Shown in pieces: positions 55,725 to 64,000 of a stretch of DNA of 64,000 bases; position 1 is the first letter of the stretch; the number at the start of each line of letters is the position of its first letter. The position numbers and the translations under genes are program-made. The notes under the pieces were generated by a model. That model was not told where the DNA came from, made no database searches, and saw nothing but the letters and a program-made list of their open reading frames with translations. This DNA comes from Beta vulgaris subsp. vulgaris (Eukaryota > Streptophyta > Magnoliopsida > Caryophyllales > Amaranthaceae), in the NCBI RefSeq assembly GCF_026745355.1, contig NC_079207.1, forward strand, positions 32,103,234 through 32,167,233. The letters are read 5' to 3'.

Positions 55725-55842
55725 CATACAGCTAAACCCGTGCGCACTCCCCTTCCATTTAGAACCACACTTTCCTTGACTAATGGTGACCTTCTTTGCC
55801 GATGCGTCTGAGTTCAGACAAATGGTAGGAGCCTTGTAGTAG

Positions 55843-56520
55843 TTGACTATGACTCGACCTGATCTTACTTTTGCTGTACATTTAGTATCTCAGTTTATGC
55901 ATGCTCCTCGAACTACTCACTTGTCTGCTGTAAAGTGTATCTACAAGTACTTGCTCGGTACCACTACTCATGGCTTATGGCTTTGTCCATCGAAAGATGT
56001 CACCATCATCATTGCCTATTCTCATGCTGATTGGGCTGGCTGTCCCGATAGTTGTCCCTCTACTACGGGGTATGCTATTTTTCTGGGTGAGAATCTCATT
56101 TCCTGGCGTTCGAAGAAACAACCTACTGTCTCAAAATCTTCCACCGAAGCTAAATATCGTGTTGTTGCTTATACGGTCACTGATACGTTACATATTCGTT
56201 CACTGTTAGCTGAACTTGGGCTCATTGTTCGTCATCCTGTTAAACTTATGCGTGATAATGTCTCTGCTACATATCTTACTGTCAATCCTGTTCGACATGA
56301 TCGTAGCAAACACATTAAAATTGACTATCATTTTGTCCGTGAACGTGTTGCCCATGGTGACCTACTTGTCCGTTATATTCCGACTCAGCTTCAGCTTGCA
56401 GATATTTTTACCAAGGCTCTTTCGGGTCAACGTTTTGAATTTTTAAGGTCCAATCTGCATGTGGTTTCCCTGCACAGATTGAGGGGGTGTAATAGCTCAT
56501 ACCTATGGGTATTATTGTAA
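55843..56520 (+). pseudogene. Copia RNase H domain
   Basis: An open frame of 225 codons: TRPDLTFAVHLVSQFMHAPR, HLSAVKCIYKYLLGTTTHGL, YSHADWAGCPDSCPSTTGYA, SWRSKKQPTVSKSSTEAKYR, MRDNVSATYLTVNPVRHDRS, KHIKIDYHFVRERVAHGDLL and LADIFTKALSGQRFEFLRSN. The motifs are those of copia RNase H, with the acidic residues present (TEAKYR instead of the usual TEAEYR). The frame runs into the 3' LTR before its stop at 56520. Confidence 0.9.
56476..56487 (+). promoter_or_regulatory. polypurine tract
   Basis: AGATTGAGGGGG immediately before the 3' LTR. Confidence 0.88.
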
Positions 56521-56609
56521 CTCTACATTAGGTTGTAATACTCTTCCTATCGTATATATATATAGAACGCCACGGCTCCTAGGTGGAGTGAGCCGTATTC
56601 AATCTCACA
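56488..56609 (+). repeat. 3' LTR, 122 bp
   Basis: Aligns end to end with the 5' LTR: (TA)6 instead of (TA)9, and four substitutions. Confidence 0.93.
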
Positions 56610-56614
56610 ATATG

Positions 56615-57475
56615 ATCAAAAGAAAGTATAAAATACTCTTTTAACAAAAATATAGCGAGATGTTGCATTTCTTCTTCAACTTTTTAAAATGAAAAGAGCT
56701 ATATAGAGAATACGATACATAAAAGTCCAAAACACATTGAAAAGGATGTAAGAATTAAGAAGAGCACTAATACAGACATATTTACTGACCGGAAGAGGAG
56801 AATTATGAGCAATGGACGGGAGATCCAAGGATAAATGGAAAGAGTTAAAGACAAGAGCATAGAAAAGTGGGTAGATTGAGCATTGTGTCAGTATTCATTC
56901 TGCTATGTAGTAGAATATTAGACTACAGATATGCTACAAAACACCACTCTGGTTTGAGCCTCATTTAAATAATGTCAAAAGACATAAAAACATACTGCTA
57001 GAAGACATGATGGCACAAAAACAAAGGCCGAGAATACAAGGTGGCCTAGTGAAGTGTATCAGTCCCCGCGTGCGGTTGCTATGCGCACGATCCTATATAG
57101 TAAGTTGCAACCTAGAAACCTTAAAAAATGCACGTCTAAATATGTTAGTACTATATATTACTATATTCGGGAGTGAAGAAGAAGAAAACAATGGTTGATC
57201 AAAGTTCAGGCTTTGTTCTGAGTGCTCTAGTAGTGCGCTGAGGGTGGTGCGTTAGGCTCAAGCCTCGTGGGTTGGTATGTCTGTCTGACCATATAACCGC
57301 ATTGGTGTTTAAGAAGTTGTGTAGTGGGGTTTCCTACTCATTAATGTTCGCATGCTTACACAATTATTGGTATATCCTGTACTAGTATAATGGTGTTGAA
57401 TGAAAAATAAATGGAGATTAACAAAGCTGCTTGTTACTGTTGTTCGACTATGAGTAGACACAGTATAAATCAGAA
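56615..57475. other. spacer without recognised features
   Basis: No conserved domain, terminal repeat or RNA gene recognised; the 63-codon frame at 57007 has no known motif. Confidence 0.4.
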
Positions 57476-57740
57476 CTAGTTATTAGGTCCGGGCTACGCT
57501 CCGGGTAAGGAAAATTTTCATTTATTAAAATTATAATTTAAGATGATAACACTAAATATTATTTGGTCTCGTGGTTAAGACTTTAGTGTATGTTCTTAAG
57601 GTCCCGGGATCAAACCTTGCACTATGCAATTTCTAAATTTTTTTATTGTTGTGGATTACATGGAGTAAAACTCCTTTAGGAAGAGCGCCATGTGGCACCG
57701 TTTCGGGCTTAGGCACGCTCTTTTAATATATTAGTATAGA
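57476..57740 (-). mobile_element. short non-autonomous Helitron with tRNA-like core
   Basis: The minus strand starts TCTATACTAATATATTAAAA and ends with hairpin CCCGGAGCGTAGCCCGG before ACCTAATAACTAG, inserted between A and T. Length 265 bp, closely similar to 5247-5508. The plus strand carries an A-box-like TGGTCTCGTGG (57564-57574, one mismatch to consensus) and a B box GATCAAACC (57608-57616), 33 nt apart. Confidence 0.8.
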
Positions 57741-57769
57741 TTGACTAGACTTAAATATTTAGCCAATTA

Positions 57770-58027
57770 CTTCTTCTGTTTCTTTTTAATTATAATTGTT
57801 TGACTTTCACATTTGTCAATGGATAACTTCAACCACCACTAATATCTTCAAGTATCGATAATTAAAAATTATAAACATTAGATTTTCGGAAAATATGCAT
57901 TGAGACAAATCTAACAAGATACCACGTGGATATGTGTTCCCTCAACAATGAATCACCGAATATAAACTAAATAGATTTTGTGAATATTGTAAAAGTCAAA
58001 CCGTTGCAAGTAAAGAAACGAAAAAGG
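57770..58027. mobile_element. Stowaway-type MITE
   Basis: CTTCTTCTGTTTCTTTTTAA at the left pairs with AGTAAAGAAACGAAAAAGG at the right, with TA on both sides (57768-57769, 58028-58029). The core shares GCATTGAGACAAATCTAACA with the copy at 3917-4175. Confidence 0.85.
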
Positions 58028-58227
58028 TATATCAATTGAAGTGTTAGATTTATTTTAATAGAATCTTTGAAAAATACAGATGTTGGAGGGTGTATTGCTC
58101 CTTAAATGGAGAGTTAAATGTCCAATATTTTTATATGAGTTACATAATAGTCCTAATCGTATTAGGCTCCACGTATAAATACTAAGTGTATTTAATATAA
58201 ATGTTACATATATTGTATTTACGCTAT

Positions 58228-58456
58228 TTTTTTACTCGGTAATTTCTTAGTCCACGCATGCTCAGCGCTCATGAGTTAGGGGGTAAGAAGGCGATCCTCA
58301 CCCATAAGAAAACTTTTAGAGACTGAAAATTGGGGATTTATACCGAGAAGTATAAATCCACACAAACACCCCAATCACGGGGTTGATGAGAATCGAACTC
58401 CCGACCATGAGGTTGGGAGGTGGGAGCTCCAACCATCGGGCTCCCACATGATTCTC
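58228..58456 (-). mobile_element. SINE (tRNA-derived), minus strand
   Basis: A perfect 16-bp direct repeat ATTGTATTTACGCTAT flanks it (58212-58227, 58457-58472). Read on the minus strand, a tRNA-like head has GAGCCCGATGGTTGGAGC in the A-box region and a perfect B box GTTCGATTC (plus 58390-58398). The 3' end is a short A tail (the T run at 58228-58233). Length 229 bp. RNA polymerase III would transcribe it; a LINE reverse transcriptase would copy it. Confidence 0.9.
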
Positions 58457-58914
58457 ATTGTATTTACGCTATGAACTTCAAAGTTACCTCTAAAAGCTAT
58501 TTAAACAATAAAGTGAAACGGTCCCAAACAATATAAAAGCTCTCTCTGCTTCTTCATTATTCTTTCAGTGTGGGACTATCACATAACCAATGCTAAACAC
58601 TATATACAACAACCCTAAAAATCATAGCTGAATGTGATTATACGCTAAGACTAGAATTAAATTCCAAAAATAGTTTTTGGCAGATTCTTAGCCAAAATGT
58701 TTGAAAGCTGATGCCTCATAGGTACATGAAGAGCTTGTATGAGTCCCAAACCATTTATTTTTACTATAAGATGTAAGTCTATCGTAACATATTTTTTTTG
58801 CATTAGTGTTGAACGAGGTATCTGATAAATGAATGGCGTTGACGTTCATTGTCACTAAAAATATGTATGGCCTACCATAGAGGACATGTGAGACGTATCC
58901 CCTATGTAAAAGTG

Positions 58915-59046
58915 TGTGTAGCAATTAGGGTTGGCTCAAGTGATGAGCTTCTTTGTCTCTTTTTGCGAAGTTTAGGGTTCAATTTCTACCCCAACACAAG
59001 TTGCTTGTTATATAGGGGTAGGGTAAGAGGGATGTTTGGCTTGTAA
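58915..59046 (+). mobile_element. SINE-like tRNA-derived sequence, plus strand
   Basis: A perfect A box TGGCTCAAGTG (58932-58942) and a B-box-like GTTCAATTT (58977-58985, one mismatch) are 34 nt apart. The stretch after the B box, with GTTATATAGGGGTAGGG, would be the SINE body. No poly(A) or target duplication was found, so the boundaries are approximate. Confidence 0.5.
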
Positions 59047-59340
59047 CTCTAGTAGAAAGACGCTATTTTGCGTCCCTTGATTTACGTCAAACATAAAAAA
59101 AGGACGCAGTTGCTCAGCCACAGATCATTTGCATCTTTTATCGCCAAAACCTAATGCAAATTATTAACAATTCGTTGGTTTTAGTAATACTTTCAACGCA
59201 AAGTACTACAACACCCGGGAGGAGAACCATTTGCATCATTACACATCCCTATCCGACATAAATTAGAAGGGCATTAACCTTTTGGATCGAACGATTTTCG
59301 TTGGTTAATAAGGACGACACGACGCAAATCGTTCCCCACC
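59047..59340. repeat. CACTA-like terminus with GACGCAAAT-type words
   Basis: CTCTAGTAGAAAGACGC resembles a CACTAGTAGAAA terminus with one change. GACGC, GACGCAAAT and TTTGCGTC-like words follow in both orientations. No right-hand end was found. Confidence 0.35.
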
Positions 59341-60109
59341 AATACGAACATTTCACTAGGCCTAGTTTTCCCCTCTTATTTTTTTTATTTTATTTTAGCC
59401 TAAAGCTACTCTCATTCACACTCTCACTATCACTCTCTCTTTCTCTGGCGAATCTCCCCTCACTTCGGTGAACGAACGCCATCGACTACCCTGGCGAACA
59501 AACGCCACAGTCAACACTCTCATTCTTTCACTCTCGCACTCACCTCTCTTTCATATTCTCTCAATCTCGCCCTCACCACTTTCTCATTCTCCGTTTACAC
59601 TCGATATCAACCTTCGTCGGTGCAACTAACTGTTGCAAACTCTATCTCATTCTCGTTGTTGCTGCTCATGTTTTTCTAACTCACACTGGTGTTGCGGTCT
59701 CGCTCACGCTTGTGGAATCCTCTCCCGAAGTCTCGTGGACTCACCCCTCTCACCTCATTGCACCATGCAATGTTTTCCACCACGCTTGCCACCGCACCGT
59801 GCCCGCCTCTCTTTCGCTGCTCATCAGCATCAACAGTAGCACCTGTCTTCGGTGCTCCTTGAGAGGAGAGGCATTCTTTTCTATGAATCTTCTAATTTTT
59901 TATTTAGTCATTCTCTCGTGTTAGTTTTTATAATTATGGTTAATTGTGAAATGGTAATTGAGATTCAGATAACTATGGAATTTGTCTCTCTAATGTTTGA
60001 ATTATATGAAGAGACCTATATTTGGGGGCGGGAAATCAACATGGACATCTAGGTGGGGACCATACGCTAGGGCAGCCTAAAGGGTTTCTTTTTTATTATT
60101 AAGATAGAA
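59341..60109. other. pyrimidine-rich then AT-rich spacer
   Basis: CTCTCACTATCACTCTCTC-type sequence around 59410-59620 looks like a 5' leader, perhaps of the CACTA-like element before it. The frames at 59633-60052 have no recognisable motif. Confidence 0.35.
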
Positions 60110-60124
60110 ATATAAATGTGCGTG

Positions 60125-60308
60125 TCCTATTTTTTTTCTTTTTTTAAGGTGAAATGAATATCCCTTGAACAATTGGGGGGGTGGTGGATGAGGGAGATTA
60201 GGGATCCATTTTGTAATGGGAATCCAACCCTTGTTAATAGGGTGGAAAGAGGACTTCCAACCAGCTAGACCAACCTTGATTCTTAAACTCTGTGTGTACT
60301 TAGTCTCT
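60125..60308 (-). mobile_element. SINE (tRNA-derived), minus strand
   Basis: ATATAAATGTGCGTG (60110-60124) and ATATAAATGTGTGTG (60309-60323) form a 15-bp duplication with one mismatch. The minus strand has a perfect A box TGGTCTAGCTG (plus 60262-60272), a B-box-like GTTGGATTC (plus 60220-60228, one mismatch) 33 nt apart, and an A-rich tail (T-rich at 60130-60146). Length 184 bp. Confidence 0.78.
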
Positions 60309-60323
60309 ATATAAATGTGTGTG

Positions 60324-60584
60324 AACGATTGTATGTACTTAATGCAATGTATAAGGGTAAGATCACGTGTGCGTGCGTGTACATTTTGTTCATGTGCGTG
60401 TGCGAGTGTGTGTGATTATAGTTCTTCAGTATAGATTACACTACCTAAGCAAGTCCTTTTATATTTTGAAAATTGTGCCTCTGTTTTTTTAGTTTCAACA
60501 TTTGATTATTTTACTACACTCACCAAAAAGTCAAATGTTACAACTAAAAAAATACAAAGAAAGCATATTCAGTATAATAAATTG
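60324..60584. other. spacer with GT-rich stretch
   Basis: GTGTGCGTGCGTGTAC-type alternation around 60368-60412. Nothing else. Confidence 0.5.
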
Positions 60585-61285
60585 TCGAAAAATTTGTCCA
60601 TAAATACCATACTTTAGACACTTTTTTTTGAAATAAATACCTAGATTGTCTGAAATTTGATATAAATACCAAAGTTGACTATTTTTAGAAATTTGATATA
60701 AATACCGACGTTAGTTTTGCTCCGTTAGTGGCACGTGAAATGACAATTTTTCCCTTTCTCCACCACCACCAACACCTTTCCTACCACATGCAACAACCAT
60801 GCTCTCCGCTAGTGACGCCACCACCACTCCCAGTTACCCACAAATCGGCCCACCCACAATTATAACAAATTGCAAAACCACCACCACCTCCACATCCACC
60901 CACTCAAAAATTATCCCACCCTAACGTCCAACACCATGACCAACTACGAAACCATCACCACCTCGACCCATTAAACGATACTAGTCAACTAAGATACCAT
61001 CACACCTGGTAACGGTGGTTAGGAGAGAGAAGGGGATCGCAAGGTAGTGAGTTTCGTGGGGTTTGGTGGTAGTGGATGTGGAGGAGATTAATGGAAGGTA
61101 AGAAGGTAATTTCACAGCATGCCACTAACATAGCAAAACTAACGATTTTTCGAAAATCTATAAACTAGTAGTGATTCCCAAAAAAAATTGCAGAAAGTTC
61201 GTATTTATATAAAATTTCAAACAACCTAGGTATTTATTTCAAAAAAGTGCTCAACGAGTGGTATTTATTAACAAAATTACCTAGT
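60585..61285. mobile_element. long inverted-repeat (foldback) element
   Basis: The left arm (about 60585-60745) and right arm (about 61110-61285) are inverted copies over about 160 bp: CCATAAATACCATACT, TGAAATAAATACCTAG and GTTAGTTTTGCTCCGTTAG pair with their complements on the right. The centre is Pro-codon-like CCACCACC-rich DNA. No clear duplication was found, so a MULE-like origin is only likely. Confidence 0.7.
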
Positions 61286-61752
61286 TGTAATAATATATTC
61301 TACAATCTTTATATCATTTGATTTAGCGAGAAAGGTATTTTCAAGCGAGATTAATTTATAGTGTAATTTAAAATAATATAGAATAAATTGCTCAAATTCA
61401 TTCATTTTGCTTGTAATAGGAGTAATAATATTATTATACAATAAATTACAATCAGATGATAGTTTAATATATATTGAACGTATAACACAAGTGGATCAAA
61501 CAAGTAGTTTTATACTTGCAAATAAAAACACCACAATCTTTTTTCTTTAAATTTGGGTCTGCCACCATCCTTTTGTACTTATATTTGCTAACTAGCTTTT
61601 ACGCTTGAACAAAAATGCATGAAAAGTTTTATGTACATATGTCTTTGTACTTTTTTCATCAAATCAAATAATACAAATTTTAACACATTGAAATGGTGCA
61701 ATGCATATAAACAACAAATTAATTAACCTATAATAAGAGCAAACATAATGAG
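61286..61752. other. AT-rich spacer
   Basis: No feature recognised. If the helicase remnant at 61929 belongs to an entire Helitron, its 3' end should lie here or further left. Confidence 0.4.
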
Positions 61753-61889
61753 ATTTAGTAAACAGCGTAAATAAGTAAATAAATTAGAGTATAAATGACT
61801 ATGTAACAAAATAAATAGATATTTAATAAACAACATAAATAAGTAAATAAATAAGAGTATGAATGACTATGTAACAAAATCAATTAGAT
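61753..61889. repeat. 68-bp tandem duplication
   Basis: Two units starting ATTTAGTAAAC (61753) and ATTTAATAAAC (61821), both running on through AATGACTATGTAACAAAAT, with few differences. Confidence 0.8.
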
Positions 61890-61928
61890 AGTCTAGTAGA
61901 TTAACATTATGAGTACTGATTATACATT

Positions 61929-62640
61929 CTAAAATACTTCCTTGTACACTACATTAGTGTTAACATTTGAGATCCCGCGATCTTTATCACAGATTAAAAT
62001 CTTCGAACCCCTTGTGCTGGTAACTCTTGATATGGCCATATAGAATTGTCCATGGCTGAAAACTTATCGAGTGAGATATAAGCCAACGTGAGATAGATAA
62101 TGTCTTAGGCTTTATTGATCGTCATTGCAAAGCACAAAACCAAAGGGAACCGTCTTCTCTAAACTTGATGGAAAAATTTGTTGCATCTGATGGGGTCAGT
62201 GTTATTTGTGGAATAAAAACCTAAGTCGCCTACATTACTTCTAGATACTACACGACCTTCAACAGTGCGATTGCCAAGTTGCTCAACGACCAACTTCATA
62301 CCGTTGGACAATGTAGAAGTGTGGTCGATATTCCATAGGAGCATCATCAATACCCCTATCTAGCTTCAGTCTTATACCCTGATTTGGTAACCCCCCTTCC
62401 CCCCGTATTTTCTTGTACTCAATAATTCGGTAGAGTACATCTCATGAACTCCAAAGCCTTCCTCCATTGAAATTGTAAATGAACTCAAGTAAGTTTATTC
62501 TTCCCTTGGCAACTAGGATAACACATATTCATTAACCATCTCAGCAATCTCATTAGGTGGAACAAGGATAACTCCTTTATCTTAGAAATATTTTGGTTCC
62601 CACATGTAATCCTCCAATAAAGTTAGGATATGTGCTCTTT
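61929..62640 (-). pseudogene. Helitron Pif1-like helicase, C-terminal remnant
   Basis: Reading down from about 62630, in changing frames: a LLEDYM-like segment, GVILVPPNEIAEMVNEYVLS, KTYLSS-like and TELLSTRKYG-like pieces. Then MLLWNIDHTSTLSNGMKLVV, EQLGNRTVEGRVVSRSN, FPLVLCFAMTINKAQ, VFSHGQFYMAISRVTSTRG and SKILICDKDRGISNVNTNVV, ending YKEVF with a TAG (61929-61931). These are the closing motifs of the Pif1-family helicase domain of plant Helitron Rep/helicase proteins. Several frameshifts and stops show decay. The Rep and N-terminal helicase parts are not recognisable upstream. Confidence 0.82.
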
Positions 62641-64000
62641 AATATAATAAATCTCATAATTCACATTAATATCGACTATTCTCCCAATAATTATGCAGTT
62701 AATTTATTGTTATTAATTTTTAGATAAATAAATTAAAAAAAAAATACAAATGTAAAAAGATAATTAATGCATTTATTATTTACTTTACCATACATTACCC
62801 AGAGATAAAAACAGGATAGTTGACCTTCTTGCATTACATATTTCTCGATTTATATATAGGCAATGAGATTTTATATGTTCATTTCGTAATTGTACAAATG
62901 AATTTTTAAGATTGCTCACCAACGTATCAATCTAGTTGCACACTTATTTTTAGAGTTGATCTTGATTTTGGTATTAATCCCTATTTGTAAAAAGATATAT
63001 ACATAAATATAAAGCATACTCAATGGCCAATATATTTTTAATACTAAATATTAAGCTGTCTTAATTGAAAAATTATCGGTATTTGATGATTACCATTATC
63101 CTTATTCACCATCAAACCACATGCTAAGAGTGTGAGTTGATGATTTCATTTTTCCAGTGCTAACTGTCATATCCTATAGAATATTGCTCCCAAGAGTCAA
63201 CTTAATTGCAATACAACAAATTTATTTTTGGTTCTAAAAAAAAAAGTTGAAAATACATTAATAAATATAAATATATTATAACACGTGGATATAATTCTTA
63301 ATTAAATTGATTTTTTTTCAAATGAAGTGCGCTACATATTGATAAACAATCTAAAACGTACCTTCGATCCATGAGCACAATGACTTGTTCATTCGTCCTT
63401 CCATCAAAAGATAATTCCACACAACATGCATATATGATTAATTCCAATTACATCCAAATAGACCATAGTGAAGGATTTAACAATGTTTCTATTGAAAAAA
63501 AAAATGAAGATATATACATTACATATAATACATAATTATGTATCATTATATCTTCGGTGTTGTTAAGAAAATTGATTCTAATTAGCCGAATCAAACTTTT
63601 GCTTCGCATCACACTATTTACTTAACCATGTTCACATGTATTAGATATTATTCGCTCCATATTATTCTTTACTATATTATTTAGGAAAATTTCACACCAA
63701 TAATCTCAAATATGCGAGGCCTTCCCGTATTAATCTCAACTAAGGGTTATTTTTGTATACTTTAAACTTTGGGGTATGCCTTTCCATTTTGCTCTCACTT
63801 AACTGGTAACATGCTATTCGGGTTAATCGAATTATTTTATCTATTTTAATTTTATTAGTACTCTTCAATTAAATTACTTTAATCATTTATTTCTATCAAA
63901 CATCATAATAAGTTGAATAGTCATTATATATAAAAACAATGAAAAAAAAAAGATGAAATGTTCATTGTTGGGCTCTTCTTAACTACTCATTTCTTCCATC
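62641..64000. other. AT-rich sequence, possibly decayed Helitron
   Basis: If the helicase remnant continued, its N-terminal part would lie here on the minus strand, but I could not read any certain motif. No other gene or element recognised. Confidence 0.3.

Larger units (their letters stand above)
51407..56609 (+). mobile_element. Ty1/copia retrotransposon with very short LTRs
   Basis: LTRs at 51407-51534 and 56488-56609 differ by four substitutions and by three TA units in a (TA)n stretch. They start TGTAATAGCTCATACC and end CTCACA. The primer-binding site, gag, protease, integrase, RT and RNase H follow in copia order, then a polypurine tract. Flanking pentamers ATATA and ATATG match at four of five bases. 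Total about 5.2 kb, compact. The polyprotein has several stops and frameshifts. Confidence 0.95.

Noticed and set aside
59633..60052. Three overlapping short plus-strand ORFs
   Set aside because: Cys/Ser/His-rich composition reflects the pyrimidine-rich leader-like DNA; no motif and no splice pattern that I can support.

Overview
This window looks like intergenic DNA of a flowering plant, probably a eudicot. It is AT-rich and contains no intact host gene that I can recognise. Almost every reading frame longer than about 150 codons belongs to a retrotransposon with plant-type domains: LINE ORF1 with DUF4283 and a zinc knuckle, LINE ORF2 with zf-RVT and RNase H, and Ty1/copia polyproteins. The rest is DNA transposons, SINEs, satellite-like tandem repeats, a TRIM-like element and one plastid-derived insert carrying a psaB fragment. 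Every transposon gene seen is broken by stops, frameshifts or lost motifs.

Layout. 1-6.9 kb: a MULE-type MITE, a 32-bp degenerate repeat, a five-copy array of about 240 bp, a Stowaway MITE, the plastid insert and two Helitron-ended repeats. 6.9-13.3 kb: a 5'-truncated LINE (minus strand), MITEs, a hAT element with a perfect 8-bp target duplication, a MULE-like element with internal palindromes, and a Stowaway split by a LINE fragment. 13.4-19.0 kb: a nearly full-length LINE (plus) inside a 19-bp duplication. 20.2-27.6 kb: a second nearly full-length LINE (plus) with a 13-bp duplication, sitting inside Stowaway-like sequence. 28.2-36.3 kb: a third LINE (minus), split by about 4.3 kb of CACTA-type DNA, itself holding a complete 1.4-kb CACTA. 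36.5-42.1 kb: Stowaway, TRIM-like element and unclassified repeat-rich DNA. 42.15-49.44 kb: a Copia element (minus) holding a 1.7-kb CACTA in its RT region and a MITE in its integrase region. 50-51.2 kb: an unrecognised coding-like region. 51.4-56.6 kb: a Copia element (plus) with LTRs of about 125 bp. 57.5-64 kb: a Helitron-ended repeat, Stowaway, SINEs, a long inverted-repeat element and a decayed Helitron helicase.

The elements relate to one another by nesting rather than by pathway, so target-site duplications give a relative insertion order. I see no operon, CRISPR array or novel immune-type system. The most unusual signals are Helitron-ended repeats that carry tRNA-like A/B boxes, a composite CACTA block whose two ends do not match, and long poly-G tracts at frame breaks in the LINEs. 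All calls come from reading the sequence; no database search was run.
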